A DNA stretch of 64,000 nucleotides from an uncultured Collinsella sp. (GCA_934668875.1 CAKUON010000009.1:62001-126000), one strand, 5' to 3'. Shown: positions 40,309 through 48,920, numbered from the stretch's first letter. Translations and numbers: made by a program. Notes: generated by a model not told the origin, from the sequence alone.

Positions 40309-40605
40309 AAAAAAGCGCCCGTCCCTACAAGCTGGGACGAAGCGCCACAAAACGAGCTGTACGCCCGCAAAAGCTCTTCGCTTAACCACCCAGCTTAGAT
40401 GCCCTCGCCCGCGTAATCGCGCGCTCGCATCCGTTACTCGGCTGGCCTGTATCGACGACCATCTCGGCGATGTCTACTAAGACGTGCCTGTACGGCGCGT
40501 CCGTTGGGACCGCAGCTCCGGGGTGATTTTCATCGGTCGCATGCACGGGTTCTCAGCGCTCCCCGCTCTCTGTAGCACGCGGACGGCCGACTACTCGTCC
40601 CCATC
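40309..40605 (-). promoter_or_regulatory. T-box riboswitch of ileS (leader with terminator)
   Basis: Read on the minus strand the leader has, in order, TTGATGGGGACGAGTAGTCG, the AGAGAGCGGGG...GCTGAGAACCCG block, GAAAATCACCCCGGAGCTG with an ATC (Ile) specifier triplet at 40525-40527, the antiterminator-type GGGTGGTTAAGCGAAGAGC (T-box sequence, about 40372-40391), and a terminator (40315-40346 stem) followed by six Ts at 40309-40314. These are the conserved T-box elements in the correct order. The T-box core is somewhat divergent from TGGNACCGCG, keeping TGGT to pair with the ACCA end of tRNA. Confidence 0.85.
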
Positions 40606-40608
40606 AAC

Positions 40609-40637
40609 GCTTATGCGCTGTATGGTAGCACGGTCAA
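40609..40637 (-). promoter_or_regulatory. Promoter of the ileS leader
   Basis: TTGACC (40632-40637, minus) and ATAAGC (40609-40614) are 17 bases apart and place the transcription start at the first bases of the T-box leader. Confidence 0.5.
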
Positions 40638-40751
40638 CGCCGGCGAAAAACCCTCAACATCGGTTTCATACTTTAGAAATTTCTCACGGTCGCAAGCACT
40701 CACTTGGAGCAAAATACCTGAAAGCACTTTATCTAACGAAAGAAGGCTGCT

Positions 40752-41834
40752 ATGCGCACGATTGGAATGAGCGACTACACCGTCGGCGAGGACTGCTTTG
40801 ACGAGCTGCCCGGCGCGCTGGCCGAGTACGGGGCGACCAAGGTCGCAATCATCGGTGGCAAACGAGCACTGGCCGCGGCACTTCCCGGTATCGAAGCGGC
40901 ACTGGAGGGCACCGACGTCGAGATTTTGGAGACGCGCGTCTACGGCACCAACAGCACGCGTGCCAATATCGCCAAAGTTGTGAACTCCCCCGCCTGCCAA
41001 GAGGCCGACGTGCTCATCGCATGCGGCGGCGGCAAGGCGCTCGACACCGTAAAGACAGCGGCCATCGAGCTCAAGAAGATCGTCTTTACAGTGCCGACGA
41101 TCTGCTCCAACTGCTCGGCCGCGACCGCCATTGCCGTTGTCTACAACGACGACGGCTCGCTCGAGGGCTATTCGTACCCCAACCGCCCCGCGCACATCTT
41201 CATCAACCCCAAGATCATTGCCGAGGCTCCGGCGGAGTACTTCTGGGCCGGCGTAGGCGACGCCCTGTCCAAGCAGCCCGAGGTCGAGTACGCCACGAGC
41301 GCCGGCAACCTGGAGCACACCGCCGGTCTTGGCCTGGCGCTCGCACACACCTGCTCCGAGCCGCTGTTTACCTATGGCGTGCAGGGTCTTGAGGACGTTC
41401 GCCAGAACCTGTCGACCGAGGCCGTCAAGCAGATCGCGCTCGATATCGTGGTCAACACGGGATACGTCTCCAACCTGACCAACCAAAACGATTACTACTA
41501 CAACTCGAGCGTGGCGCATGCGTTCTACAACGCCACCTGCAGCATTCCGCGCGAGGGCACCTACCTGCATGGCGAGGTCGTGAGCCTGGGCGTGCTAGTG
41601 CTGTTTGCCTACACGGGCGATACCGAGAACCTTGAGCGCTACGCAGCCTTTAACAAGCAGATGGGGCTGCCCGTGACGCTTGAGCAGGTCGGGCTTTCCG
41701 AGTCCGATATCCCCGCCCTGTGCGAGTACGCGCACGCCACCAACGAGTGGAAGCAGGGAAACCCCGAGCCCTTCACCGACGAAAAGTTCGCCGCCGCCAT
41801 CAAGGCTGCCAACACCTACGGCCACACGCTCTAG
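40752..41834 (+). CDS. Iron-containing alcohol dehydrogenase family protein (glycerol dehydrogenase-like)
   Basis: 360-residue group III dehydrogenase. The NAD-binding half has VAIIGGKRAL and DVLIACGGGKALDTVK at about 92-107. The metal-binding half has FWAGVGDALSK (Asp ligand), SSVAHAFYNA (first His) and GTYLHGEVVSLGV (second His), as in GldA. It probably oxidises glycerol or another polyol, or reduces a keto compound, with NAD(H). AAGAAGG precedes the ATG. It is divergent from ileS and followed by several terminators. The identification of substrate is open. Confidence 0.88.
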   Translation: MRTIGMSDYTVGEDCFDELPGALAEYGATKVAIIGGKRALAAALPGIEAALEGTDVEILETRVYGTNSTRANIAKVVNSPACQEADVLIACGGGKALDTVKTAAIELKKIVFTVPTICSNCSAATAIAVVYNDDGSLEGYSYPNRPAHIFINPKIIAEAPAEYFWAGVGDALSKQPEVEYATSAGNLEHTAGLGLALAHTCSEPLFTYGVQGLEDVRQNLSTEAVKQIALDIVVNTGYVSNLTNQNDYYYNSSVAHAFYNATCSIPREGTYLHGEVVSLGVLVLFAYTGDTENLERYAAFNKQMGLPVTLEQVGLSESDIPALCEYAHATNEWKQGNPEPFTDEKFAAAIKAANTYGHTL

Positions 41835-41843
41835 GACTGGCCC

Positions 41844-41884
41844 AAAACCACTACAAAGGGGACAGGCACCTTTCTGGTAGTTTT
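41844..41884 (+). repeat. Interspersed repeat hairpin after the dehydrogenase gene
   Basis: AAAACCACT and GGTAGTTTT pair with one mismatch around AAAGGGGACAGGCACCTTT, itself an imperfect palindrome, followed by TTTTT. The loop is the same as at 34213-34232, on the opposite strand, and in both places the element sits right behind a stop codon. Confidence 0.7.
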
Positions 41885-41905
41885 TATTGCTCCAGCATTC
41901 AGTTC

Positions 41906-41953
41906 GTACTCGAACCCGATTCTTTACGAGAAAGGGTTCGGGTACGTTTTTTG
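41906..41953 (+). terminator. Rho-independent terminator
   Basis: GTACTCGAACCC (41906-41917) pairs with GGGTTCGGGTAC (41934-41945), one wobble, and GTTTTTTG follows. Confidence 0.75.
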
Positions 41954-42008
41954 TTTATCGGAAATTCTGCGGAAGGACTACTCGGAACGGTAAACAGGAA
42001 CGAACAGA

Positions 42009-42048
42009 GGCAGGGTATCATCGTGGTGATGGTATCCTGCCTTTTGTT
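42009..42048 (+). terminator. Rho-independent terminator
   Basis: GGCAGGGTATCATC and GATGGTATCCTGCC pair over 14 bases including wobbles around GTGGT, followed by TTTTGTTTT. Confidence 0.7.
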
Positions 42049-42347
42049 TTGCGGGATCAAGGTCGCTTTATGCGAACTTGATCGCCACTTATATGGCGAA
42101 TTGATGGCAATTGCTTCGTACGTGCATACCGGGAGCCTGTACACCTCTGGCAAGGCGTAACACACTAGACTTTGTTCCAAAGTCCGTGTGCTAAGGGGGC
42201 AGGCCCCCTAGAATTCCTGTGGAGTGTGTACGCACGTACGCAGGAAAACGGCAATATTTCGCTATATCAGGACGTTCTTTCATTGGAGAGTATGGTATAC
42301 ACGGCTTAGTTCAACAAATAAGAATTTATATATAAAGGAGAATATTG

Positions 42348-42950
42348 ATGAAACTGTTTTTATGCTCTCACTTTTCAAGTGTAGGAAGTCTGATAAAGGA
42401 AGAAATTGAAAATAAAAAAGTCGCATTTATTCCAACAGCTTCGCTGCGTGAAGGCTACACCGGTTATGTCGGCTCGGCTCGAAAATTATTCAAAAAGTTG
42501 GGAGCAATCGTAACTGAAATTGATATTTCAACGGAGGCTTATTCAACGATACAGTCTGTTTTTGAAGATGCGGATGTGATATATTTTACCGGCGGAAATT
42601 CTTTTTTCCTTATAGACCAGCTCCGTAAAACGGGAACGGATGAGCTGTTGAAGAAAGAATTGGCAAAGGGAAAACTGATGATTGGTGAATCGGCAGGTGC
42701 GATTATATGCGCTCCAAGCATCCAATATATCGAGCAAATGGATGAAAAGCCGGAGGACTACTCACAAGAAGATGATGCAGGGCTTGATTTGATTGATTTC
42801 TATGTTCTTCCGCATTATCTTACAGCACCATTTAAGAAAGTTACCGAGAAAATAATGACTGAGTTTTCGGATTTGAATCTATGCCCAATTAACAACCGTC
42901 AGGGAATTGTAATTGATGGTGAAGGTTCAAAGGTAATTTGCAAAGACTAA
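42348..42950 (+). CDS. Peptidase E (family S51) / class I glutamine amidotransferase-like protein
   Basis: 200 residues. The S51 family cleaves Asp-X dipeptides with a Ser-His-Glu triad. The nucleophile serine is in GESAGAII (residue 115), the preceding strand has VIYFTGGNSFFLIDQL, and a His is in YVLPHYLTAP. AAAGGAG lies seven bases before the ATG at 42348; a TTG one codon earlier is not needed. The coding sequence is strikingly AT-rich with A/T-ending codons, unlike the host, so it was almost certainly acquired from a low-GC donor. It is flanked by hairpins on the left and transposase/recombinase debris on the right. Confidence 0.9.
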   Translation: MKLFLCSHFSSVGSLIKEEIENKKVAFIPTASLREGYTGYVGSARKLFKKLGAIVTEIDISTEAYSTIQSVFEDADVIYFTGGNSFFLIDQLRKTGTDELLKKELAKGKLMIGESAGAIICAPSIQYIEQMDEKPEDYSQEDDAGLDLIDFYVLPHYLTAPFKKVTEKIMTEFSDLNLCPINNRQGIVIDGEGSKVICKD

Positions 42951-42990
42951 TTTAACAATTCCAGTTTGCTGTACTCGTTCCTAGCAGGGT

Positions 42991-43010
42991 TTGGGGCAGG
43001 CACGCCCCAA
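42991..43010. terminator. Hairpin after the peptidase E gene
   Basis: TTGGGGC and GCCCCAA are perfect seven-base arms around AGGCAC, 40 bases past the stop codon. There is no T-run, so terminator activity is uncertain; it may mark the edge of the IS remnant. Confidence 0.4.
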
Positions 43011-43065
43011 CAAGAAGCTGTCCCAAAGGGGCAAGAATGGGGACTGCGGACGATTTCTTGAACCG

Positions 43066-43285
43066 TTACGCGGCCCTTCCCAGCGCGGAGCGGAACTCGG
43101 CCGGCGTGCGGCCACCGAGCGCATCGCTGCGCCTCTCCGTATTGTATCGACCGATCCAGCCCCCGAGCTCCTCGATGAAGCGGGCGGGGGTCCAGTCCGA
43201 CCAGTCCCTGCCGTGCCAGAACACCTTCTTGAGCAGGCCGAAGAAGCCCTCCATCGCCGCGTTGTCCGGGCTGCAGCCCTTGGCG
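43066..43285 (-). pseudogene. C-terminal remnant of an IS3-family transposase (rve/DDE integrase core)
   Basis: The minus-strand frame reads KGCSPDNAAMEGFFGLLKK and continues with FWHGRDWSDWTPARFIEELGGWIGRYN, TERRSDALGGRTPAEFRSAL. This is the end of an IS3 OrfB transposase including the third catalytic residue, the Glu of NAAMEG. A stop codon lies a few codons upstream of KGCSP and the rest of the catalytic domain, including both Asp residues, is missing. The element is therefore dead. GC is high, so it decayed inside a high-GC genome and is not from the same source as the peptidase E gene. Confidence 0.85.
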
Positions 43286-43394
43286 GACTGGATTGGCTAC
43301 ACTGATGTGGACAGTTCCGGGAGGGGCGCAAGAGACGGGAAGGCCATGTGCGCGTTCCTGCGCGAGGGCCGCGGGGAGGGGCTGCCTGGGTACG

Positions 43395-43541
43395 GCGCCT
43401 GTCAACTCGGTCTACGTCTTTGATGACCGGGTCGTACTCAATATCAACTTCGCGGATGATGCCAAAACGGTCACCCGTGAGGAAGTGTTGGGTTCGAGTG
43501 CTATGGACAATGTTCCAGCATGCTGGGATCGAACTCGCTAG
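43395..43541 (+). pseudogene. Probable C-terminal remnant of a large serine recombinase
   Basis: The frame contains VNSVYVFDDRVVLNINFADD followed by AKTVTREEVLGSSAM. This resembles the very end of TnpX-like large serine recombinases, where a xSVxVFDDxxVxxxF strand pair is followed by a K-T-I-T-xxEV and a Gly-Ser rich stretch. No resolvase catalytic domain lies upstream; the preceding bases are unrelated or rearranged. The frame runs into the 3' end of the convergent DUF523 gene. Recognition is by pattern only. Confidence 0.5.
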
Positions 43542-43962
43542 CCGGAATCACACGGTACCCGTGACGCAGCAGCAGATCGACAAAAACGCCGTTGCCCGCG
43601 GTGAGCGTACCGCTGAAGGTTCCGTCGTAGATACGGCCTACACCACACGAAGGGCTGCGGTCCTGCAAGACACACGCAGCGATCTGGGACGGCCCGCCCG
43701 CCTGCTCGCACATATCGAGCGCGCGCTGAGCACCCTGGCGAAACTCGCGATCGACTGAGGTGCCCTCGCAGGTACGGACTTCGCCGTTCACAATCTCGGA
43801 CGGCTTGCGCGGTGTGGGCAAGCCACCAAAAACCTCGGGGCACACCAAGAGAACCTCGGACCCCGTTCGCTCGCAGGCCTCGACCAACGCGCGATGGTAA
43901 TTGTCGAGCCCGTTATATTTGCAGCTCTCCCCCATCAAGCAGGCACTCACCACGATCTTCAT
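43501..43962 (-). CDS. DUF523 family protein
   Basis: 153 residues with the family cysteines: VVSACLMGESCKYNG at the start, LLVCPEVFGGLPTPR in the middle and CVLQDRSPSCGVGRIYDGTF. DUF523 proteins are small cytosolic proteins of unknown role that probably bind metal or a cofactor through these cysteines. The ATG at 43962 has GAGAGGG six bases upstream; the ATG two codons earlier is too close to the site. The stop codon lies inside the recombinase remnant, so the last few residues (about SMLEHCP) may derive from the insertion junction. Confidence 0.88.
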   Translation of the reverse strand: MKIVVSACLMGESCKYNGLDNYHRALVEACERTGSEVLLVCPEVFGGLPTPRKPSEIVNGEVRTCEGTSVDREFRQGAQRALDMCEQAGGPSQIAACVLQDRSPSCGVGRIYDGTFSGTLTAGNGVFVDLLLRHGYRVIPASEFDPSMLEHCP

Positions 43963-43983
43963 TTCCATCCCTCTCAAGCAAAA

Positions 43984-44016
43984 CGCCCCATTTGAGATGG
44001 ACACTCAAATGGGGCG
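43984..44016 (-). terminator. Terminator of ftsH
   Basis: CGCCCCATTTGAG and CTCAAATGGGGCG are perfect 13-base arms around a seven-base loop, followed on the minus strand by TTTTG. It lies 21-54 bases beyond the ftsH stop. Confidence 0.85.
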
Positions 44017-44037
44017 ATAGACACTGCGCAACTAGTA

Positions 44038-45930
44038 TTACTGCTGCTTGGGCATCAGCGGATTCTCGCGCGTGAGAAGATTCATAAACTCCTCGCCCGT
44101 GATCGTCTCCTTCTTGTAGAGATAACGAGCCAGCTCGTGGAGCTTAAACTTGTTCTCCTTGAGGATCTGCAGGGCACGATCGTGCGCATCCTCAATCAAC
44201 TTGGCGACAATTGCGTCCACGCGCTCGGCCGTACCGGGAGCGCAGGTAAGCGACGTGTCCTGGTTGAGGTACGCGTTCTGGACGGTACCGAGCGCCATCA
44301 TGCCAAACTCATCGGACATACCAAAGCGTGTCACCATGTTGCGAGCGAGCTTGGTGGCCTGCTCGATATCGTTGGCGGCACCAGTCGTCATCTCGCCAAA
44401 GATGAGCTCCTCGGCAGCACGTCCGCCGCAGTAGACGGCGAGCTTGTCGAGTACCTCCTGGCGCGTGGTCAAGAAGCGCTCGTCCTCCTCGACCTGCATG
44501 GTGTAGCCCAGAGCACCACTCGTGCGTGGCACAATGGTGATCTTGGTGACCGGCGCAGAGCCCTTCTGGCGAGCGGCAACAATGGCATGGCCGATCTCGT
44601 GGTAAGAAACGACCTGCTTCTCGTGATCGGACAGCACCGTGGACTTGCGCTGCTGACCGGCGATGACAACCTCCACCGACTCCTCAAAATCGTCCTGCGT
44701 GGCGCGCTTGCGACCCTCGCGGACGGCACGCAGAGCACCCTCGTTGATGATGTTGGCCAAGTCGGCACCCGAGGCACCGGGCGTGGCGCGGGCAATCGCG
44801 GTCAGGTCAATCGGCGGCTGCGTCTTCACGCTCTTGGCATGCAACTCGAGGATGTTCTTACGGCCGGTCAGGTCGGGCAGCTCGACGGGAATGCGGCGGT
44901 CAAAACGGCCGGGGCGCAGCAAAGCCGGATCGAGGCTGTCGGGGCGGTTGGTCGCGGCGAGGACGACGATACCCTTATGGTTATCAAAACCGTCCATCTC
45001 AGTCAGCAGTTGGTTGAGTGTCTGCTCGCGCTCGTCGTTGCCACTAAAGCCGCCGCCATCGCGCTTCTTGCCGATGGTATCAATCTCGTCAATAAAGACG
45101 ATGCACGGGGCCTTTTCCTTGGCCTGCTTAAACAGGTCACGCACCTTGGCGGCGCCACGACCGACGAACATCTCGACGAACTCAGAGCCCGAAATGCTAA
45201 AGAACGGAACACCAGCCTCGCCGGCCACAGCCTTGGCAAGCAGGGTTTTACCGGTACCCGGGGGGCCGACAAGGAGGGCACCGCGCGGCAGCTTGGCGCC
45301 GATCTCCTCGTAGCGCTGCGGCTTCTCCAGAAAGTCGACGACCTCCTTGAGGGACTCCTTGGCCTCTTCCTGGCCGGCGACGTCCTTAAAGGTCACGCCC
45401 ACGTCCTTGGAGGCGATCACGCGCGCGCCGGACTTGCCCAGTCCACCGCCGCCAAAACCACCGCCGCCAAAGTTCATCGACGGACCGTCATCACCCATGG
45501 CCTTCTTCATGCGGCGGTTAAGCCACCAGCCAATCAAGAAGAAAATCGCCATGGGAAGGATGAGGGTGAGCAGGTAGTAGGTCATCAGACCCGAGTTCTT
45601 ATCGGGAACGACCGACTCAAGCGAGGCGCCAGATTCAAGCACGCGATCGGTAAAGCCCGCGTCATTCGGCACGCCGGTCGTCTTGTAGGCGATGTTCTCG
45701 TCCTCGCCCTTCTTGGTGTAATAAATCGTGTAATCGTCCGTGTTGTACTCGACCTTGTCGACGCTCTTCTTATCGAGCGCTTTGACAAACGTCGAATAAT
45801 CGGTCTTCGTAATCTGCTGCGTGTGACCGATGTTGGGGAACAGAACGGTCGAGAGCACGAGGTAGACGACGAAGGCGATGAGCACGTAGAGGATCATATT
45901 CCGTCTACGTTTGTTGTCATCCATCTCCAT
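44038..45930 (-). CDS. ftsH: ATP-dependent zinc metalloprotease FtsH
   Basis: About 630 residues. Two N-terminal transmembrane helices ([20 protein letters not shown] and [20 protein letters not shown]) flank an extracytoplasmic domain. The AAA+ module has Walker [13 protein letters not shown], Walker [13 protein letters not shown] and SRH residues in [21 protein letters not shown]. The M41 protease domain has the zinc motif HEIGHAI and the third ligand region. A Gly/Phe-rich stretch ([13 protein letters not shown]) precedes the AAA domain. Several ATGs are possible; 45930 has GGAG nine bases upstream, 45945 and 45924 are alternatives. It degrades misassembled membrane proteins and short-lived regulators. 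Confidence 0.96.
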   Translation of the reverse strand: MEMDDNKRRRNMILYVLIAFVVYLVLSTVLFPNIGHTQQITKTDYSTFVKALDKKSVDKVEYNTDDYTIYYTKKGEDENIAYKTTGVPNDAGFTDRVLESGASLESVVPDKNSGLMTYYLLTLILPMAIFFLIGWWLNRRMKKAMGDDGPSMNFGGGGFGGGGLGKSGARVIASKDVGVTFKDVAGQEEAKESLKEVVDFLEKPQRYEEIGAKLPRGALLVGPPGTGKTLLAKAVAGEAGVPFFSISGSEFVEMFVGRGAAKVRDLFKQAKEKAPCIVFIDEIDTIGKKRDGGGFSGNDEREQTLNQLLTEMDGFDNHKGIVVLAATNRPDSLDPALLRPGRFDRRIPVELPDLTGRKNILELHAKSVKTQPPIDLTAIARATPGASGADLANIINEGALRAVREGRKRATQDDFEESVEVVIAGQQRKSTVLSDHEKQVVSYHEIGHAIVAARQKGSAPVTKITIVPRTSGALGYTMQVEEDERFLTTRQEVLDKLAVYCGGRAAEELIFGEMTTGAANDIEQATKLARNMVTRFGMSDEFGMMALGTVQNAYLNQDTSLTCAPGTAERVDAIVAKLIEDAHDRALQILKENKFKLHELARYLYKKETITGEEFMNLLTRENPLMPKQQ

Positions 45931-46022
45931 CTGCTTGAACTCCATCTACTGGGGTTGATAATGCTTTCTAGAATACCCAACCCAGGCGGCGATAAACCGA
46001 CGCCGGGCACGAAAGGACAGAG

Positions 46023-46508
46023 ATGGCATCACTGGAAGTCGGCAAGGTTCAAATCTATACGGGCGACGGCAAGGGCAAAACCACTGCGGCGCTGGGGCTG
46101 GCGATGCGAGCCACGGGCTATGGGCTCAACGTGCTCATGCTTCAGTTTGCCAAGAAGCTGCACTGCGCCGAACACGACGCAGCACCTCGATTGGGGCTAC
46201 GCATCGTACAAGCCGACCGCGACACACCCGAGGCCTGTGCGGCACAGATCATGGAGCTAGCGCGCGAGCAGATTAGCCAGGTCGACGTGCTGATCTTGGA
46301 TGAGCTGGGAGAAGCCATGCGACGCGGCTTTGTAACGAGCGAGGATGTCGAAGCGCTAATCGCAATGAAGCCCGCCACCACCGAGCTCGTGTTGACCGGG
46401 CGCGGCCTGCTGCCGCTGGCGGACCTCGCCGACCTGGTCACCGAAATGCGCCCCGTCAAGCACTACTTCGACGAAGGTCTCCTAGCCCGCCAAGGCATCG
46501 AATACTAA
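46023..46508 (+). CDS. Cob(I)yrinic acid a,c-diamide adenosyltransferase (CobO/BtuR type)
   Basis: 161 residues. The P-loop YTGDGKGKTTAALGLAMRA (GDGKGKTT at 14-21) and the VDVLILDELGEAMRRGFV region with the Walker B-like Asp are diagnostic for the CobA/CobO/BtuR family, which adenosylates corrinoids. The start and the truncated MARC-type N-terminus are as in short Gram-positive members. It is divergent from ftsH by 92 bases; AAAGGACAG precedes the ATG. No other cobalamin gene is nearby, so a salvage role is more likely than part of a biosynthetic operon. Confidence 0.88.
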   Translation: MASLEVGKVQIYTGDGKGKTTAALGLAMRATGYGLNVLMLQFAKKLHCAEHDAAPRLGLRIVQADRDTPEACAAQIMELAREQISQVDVLILDELGEAMRRGFVTSEDVEALIAMKPATTELVLTGRGLLPLADLADLVTEMRPVKHYFDEGLLARQGIEY

Positions 46509-46509
46509 T

Positions 46510-46529
46510 CATTGGGGACGTCCCCAATG
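46510..46529. repeat. 20-bp perfect palindrome between convergent genes
   Basis: CATTGGGGAC-GTCCCCAATG has no unpaired centre and fills the gap between the stops of the cobalamin adenosyltransferase and MATE genes. It can serve as a two-way transcription stop although no T-run flanks it. The GGGGAC core is shared with the other interspersed hairpins. Confidence 0.65.
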
Positions 46530-46530
46530 G

Positions 46531-47880
46531 CTAGGCGGTGGCGCGACCTAGCCAGTTGCCGCTGTGGTGGTAGATGGTGAACATAGTGGCCGTGATGAGC
46601 CAGGTTACGGGGTAAACCAGCAGCAGGTGCTCAAGCGACGGATCGAAGGGCATGATCGCAAACACCCAGATCACCCTGAGCACGACGGTGCCAAAAATCG
46701 TGAGCAGCATGGGCTGCAAGCTCACGCCGGCGCCGCGAATGGAGCCCGACGCGTTTTCGATAATCGAGAAGATCGCGTAGAACGGCGCGATAAAATGAAG
46801 AATCGTCGTGGTGTACGCCGAAATCGAAGCATCGTCGACAAACAGACGCGACAACGGACCCGAGAACACCAGCAGCACGGCAGACAGGCCACCAATGAGC
46901 ATAAACGACAGCACGAGCGACGTGTGGTAGCCCTTGCGCATGCGCTCGTAATTGCGCGCGCCAAAGTTCTGCGCCGAGAACGTAGTGATCGATACGCCGA
47001 GCGCCTCGGTCACCATCCAGACAATGCCATCCAAACGGCCCGAAAGACCCCATGCCGTGGTGACATCGGCACCAAACGAGTTGACCGACACCTGGATCAG
47101 CACGTTCGAGATCGAATAGGCAGCCGATTGAAAACCGAGTGGCAGACCGCACGAGATCATACTCTTGCAAATACCGCGATCGATGCCGAGTTTGGACAGT
47201 GAAAGCCGCCACGCACCCGGTGCGTGCATCATACGAATCACGATCATCGTGGCGTTGGAGCAAATGGTCAGCGCCACCGCGATGCCGCAGCCCAGAGCCT
47301 CCATATGAAGCACGGCGACGAAGATGATGTCGAGCACGACATTGACGAAGCACCCGGAAGCGATGATCATCGCGGGACCGCGCGTGTCGCCCACGGCGCG
47401 CAGCAGCGCCGTACCCATGTTGAGCAGCAGCGCCGCAACCATAGCGGCAAAATAGCAACGGGCATAGGCGACGCCCTCGGCAAGCAGCTCGTGTGGCGTG
47501 TTCATTAAAACGAGCATGGGCTCGACAAACACCATGCCGAGAATAGACACGACAATGCCGCCCACCAGTGCGAGGGTCATGGCCGTATGGACCGAGCGGC
47601 TCAGGCGCTCGTCGTCGTGTTGACCAAAAAACTGACCGGTGATGACGGCACATCCAGCACCGACACCAACGCAAAAGCCAATGCACAGCTCGGTGAGCAC
47701 CATGGTGGCCTGAATGCCACCGAGGGCGAGCTTACCGCCAAATTGACCGACGATATAGGTACCAATAAGCGTGTACGCCTGTTGAAAAAACGAACTAAAG
47801 AAGATAGGGACGCACAGCGACAACAGCTGCTGCCAAATGACACCCTGTGTTACATCGATAGCCGTAGATTTCCTAGCCAC
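46531..47880 (-). CDS. MATE-family multidrug efflux transporter
   Basis: 449 residues with 12 predicted transmembrane helices in two symmetric halves: LLSLCVPIFFSSFFQQAYTLIGTYIVGQFGG at the start and GLPLGFQSAAYSISNVLIQVSVNSFGADVTTAWGLSG at the start of the second half are typical MATE motifs. It exchanges cations for cationic or amphipathic compounds. The chosen GTG at 47880 gives (M)ARKSTAIDVTQGVIW with GGAGG very close upstream; TTG at 47913 is an alternative. Substrate unknown. Confidence 0.9.
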   Translation of the reverse strand: MARKSTAIDVTQGVIWQQLLSLCVPIFFSSFFQQAYTLIGTYIVGQFGGKLALGGIQATMVLTELCIGFCVGVGAGCAVITGQFFGQHDDERLSRSVHTAMTLALVGGIVVSILGMVFVEPMLVLMNTPHELLAEGVAYARCYFAAMVAALLLNMGTALLRAVGDTRGPAMIIASGCFVNVVLDIIFVAVLHMEALGCGIAVALTICSNATMIVIRMMHAPGAWRLSLSKLGIDRGICKSMISCGLPLGFQSAAYSISNVLIQVSVNSFGADVTTAWGLSGRLDGIVWMVTEALGVSITTFSAQNFGARNYERMRKGYHTSLVLSFMLIGGLSAVLLVFSGPLSRLFVDDASISAYTTTILHFIAPFYAIFSIIENASGSIRGAGVSLQPMLLTIFGTVVLRVIWVFAIMPFDPSLEHLLLVYPVTWLITATMFTIYHHSGNWLGRATA

Positions 47881-48005
47881 ACGCCCTCCACACCAGCGTA
47901 CGCCAAACAACAAAACAGCAATTTAAAACCAAAGCCAATACCAGCTTAGCATCGACCGGCGTCGACCGAAACATCCCAAATCAGGGCCCGGTGCTGAATA
48001 TCTAC

Positions 48006-48920
48006 CTAGTGATACAGCCCAGGCTGGTAGTGGTACTCGTTGCTCACGTGCGGACACAGTTGCCAAAAGGCGACGGCGCTCGCGGCGGCAACGTTGAGCG
48101 AATCGACCCCGTGCGCCATCGGAATGCGCACGGCGCGGTCACAGCCGGCGATGGTCTTGGCGCCCAAGCCAGCGCCCTCGGTGCCCATAAAGATCGCCAG
48201 GCGGTCAATCTCCTGCAGCGCGGGATCGTCCAGCGACACTGAATCGTCAGTCAACGCCATGGCAGCGCAAGAAAAGCCGGCATCGTGCAGCGCAGCCAGG
48301 CCATCGTGCGGCCACACGCGCGCCTCGCTGCCAATACGCGTCCACGGCACCTGGAACACCGTGCCCATGCTCACGCGCGCCGAACGACGGTACAGCGGGT
48401 CGCAGCAGGTGGGGCTCACCAGAATACCATCGACGTTCAGCGCAGCGGCCGAGCGGAAAATCGCGCCGACATTGGTATGGTCGACAATGCCCTCGAGCAC
48501 GCACACACGCACCGGTCGCTCCCCCGCCGCCTCGACGACGCCGTCCAAGAACTCGGCTATCGGAATCTGGCGCGGGCGACGAAATGCCGCGAGCGCACCG
48601 CGCGTCACGTTAAAGCCCGTCAACTGCTCCATGAGCTCCATCGAGGCCACGAACACGGGAACCGGACCGGCGCCCACGCGAACGGCAAGCTGCTCAAACA
48701 GCGGCATCATCTGGTCGAGCCAGCGCTCGCCCAAAAGAAAACTCACCGGCTCGTATCCGGCACGCACCGCACGCTCGATGACCTTGGCGCTCTCGGCGAT
48801 AAAAATGCCCTTCTGCGGCTCCAGCACGCAACGCAGCTCGCGCTCGGTCAGTCGCACGTAGGCATCGAGCCGCTCGTCCTCGAGCGAATCGATTCGCAGC
48901 ACCTCAACGGCATCAGTCAT
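48006..48920 (-). CDS. SpoU/TrmH-family RNA 2'-O-methyltransferase
   Basis: 304 residues. An N-terminal domain with FIAESAKVIERAVRAGYEPVS and the SPOUT knot C-terminal domain: VRVCVLEGIVDHTNVGAIFRSAAAL, IFMGTEGAGLGAKTI and RIPMAHGVDSLNVAAASAVAFWQL, the last two forming the trefoil-knot SAM site. It methylates a ribose in tRNA or rRNA. The ATG has only a weak upstream GGGCTGG site. Target RNA is unknown. Confidence 0.93.
   Translation of the reverse strand: MTDAVEVLRIDSLEDERLDAYVRLTERELRCVLEPQKGIFIAESAKVIERAVRAGYEPVSFLLGERWLDQMMPLFEQLAVRVGAGPVPVFVASMELMEQLTGFNVTRGALAAFRRPRQIPIAEFLDGVVEAAGERPVRVCVLEGIVDHTNVGAIFRSAAALNVDGILVSPTCCDPLYRRSARVSMGTVFQVPWTRIGSEARVWPHDGLAALHDAGFSCAAMALTDDSVSLDDPALQEIDRLAIFMGTEGAGLGAKTIAGCDRAVRIPMAHGVDSLNVAAASAVAFWQLCPHVSNEYHYQPGLYH

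Larger units (their letters stand above)
41835..42347. other. 513-bp gene-free interval made of successive hairpins
   Basis: I see no coding sequence. In order: the interspersed repeat hairpin (41844-41884), a terminator (41906-41953), a second terminator (42009-42048), a GATCAAG/CTTGATC hairpin (42055-42083), and two adjacent hairpins at 42161-42190 (CACAC..ACTTTG/CAAAGT..GTGTG) and 42191-42211 (CTAAGGGGG/CCCCCTAG). The last 130 bases turn AT-rich and hold the promoter region of the peptidase E gene. Confidence 0.7.

Noticed and set aside
37866-40385. 839-residue plus-strand open frame over ileS
   Set aside because: Antisense shadow of a well-supported synthetase gene; no ribosome binding site or motif.
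41902-41915. GTTCG-TACT-CGAAC as a second LexA box
   Set aside because: The half-sites are in the reverse order of the SOS box, and the bases are part of a terminator stem with a T-run.
41720-42160. 146-residue frame after the dehydrogenase gene
   Set aside because: It starts inside the dehydrogenase gene in another frame and runs over two terminators; not coding.
43293-43394. Sequence between the IS3 remnant and the recombinase tail as a further gene fragment
   Set aside because: Several short frames exist but none has a recognisable motif; left unassigned.
44137-46260. 707-residue plus-strand frame spanning ftsH and the start of the cobalamin adenosyltransferase gene
   Set aside because: Lies antisense to ftsH and then out of frame with the real plus-strand gene; no start signal.
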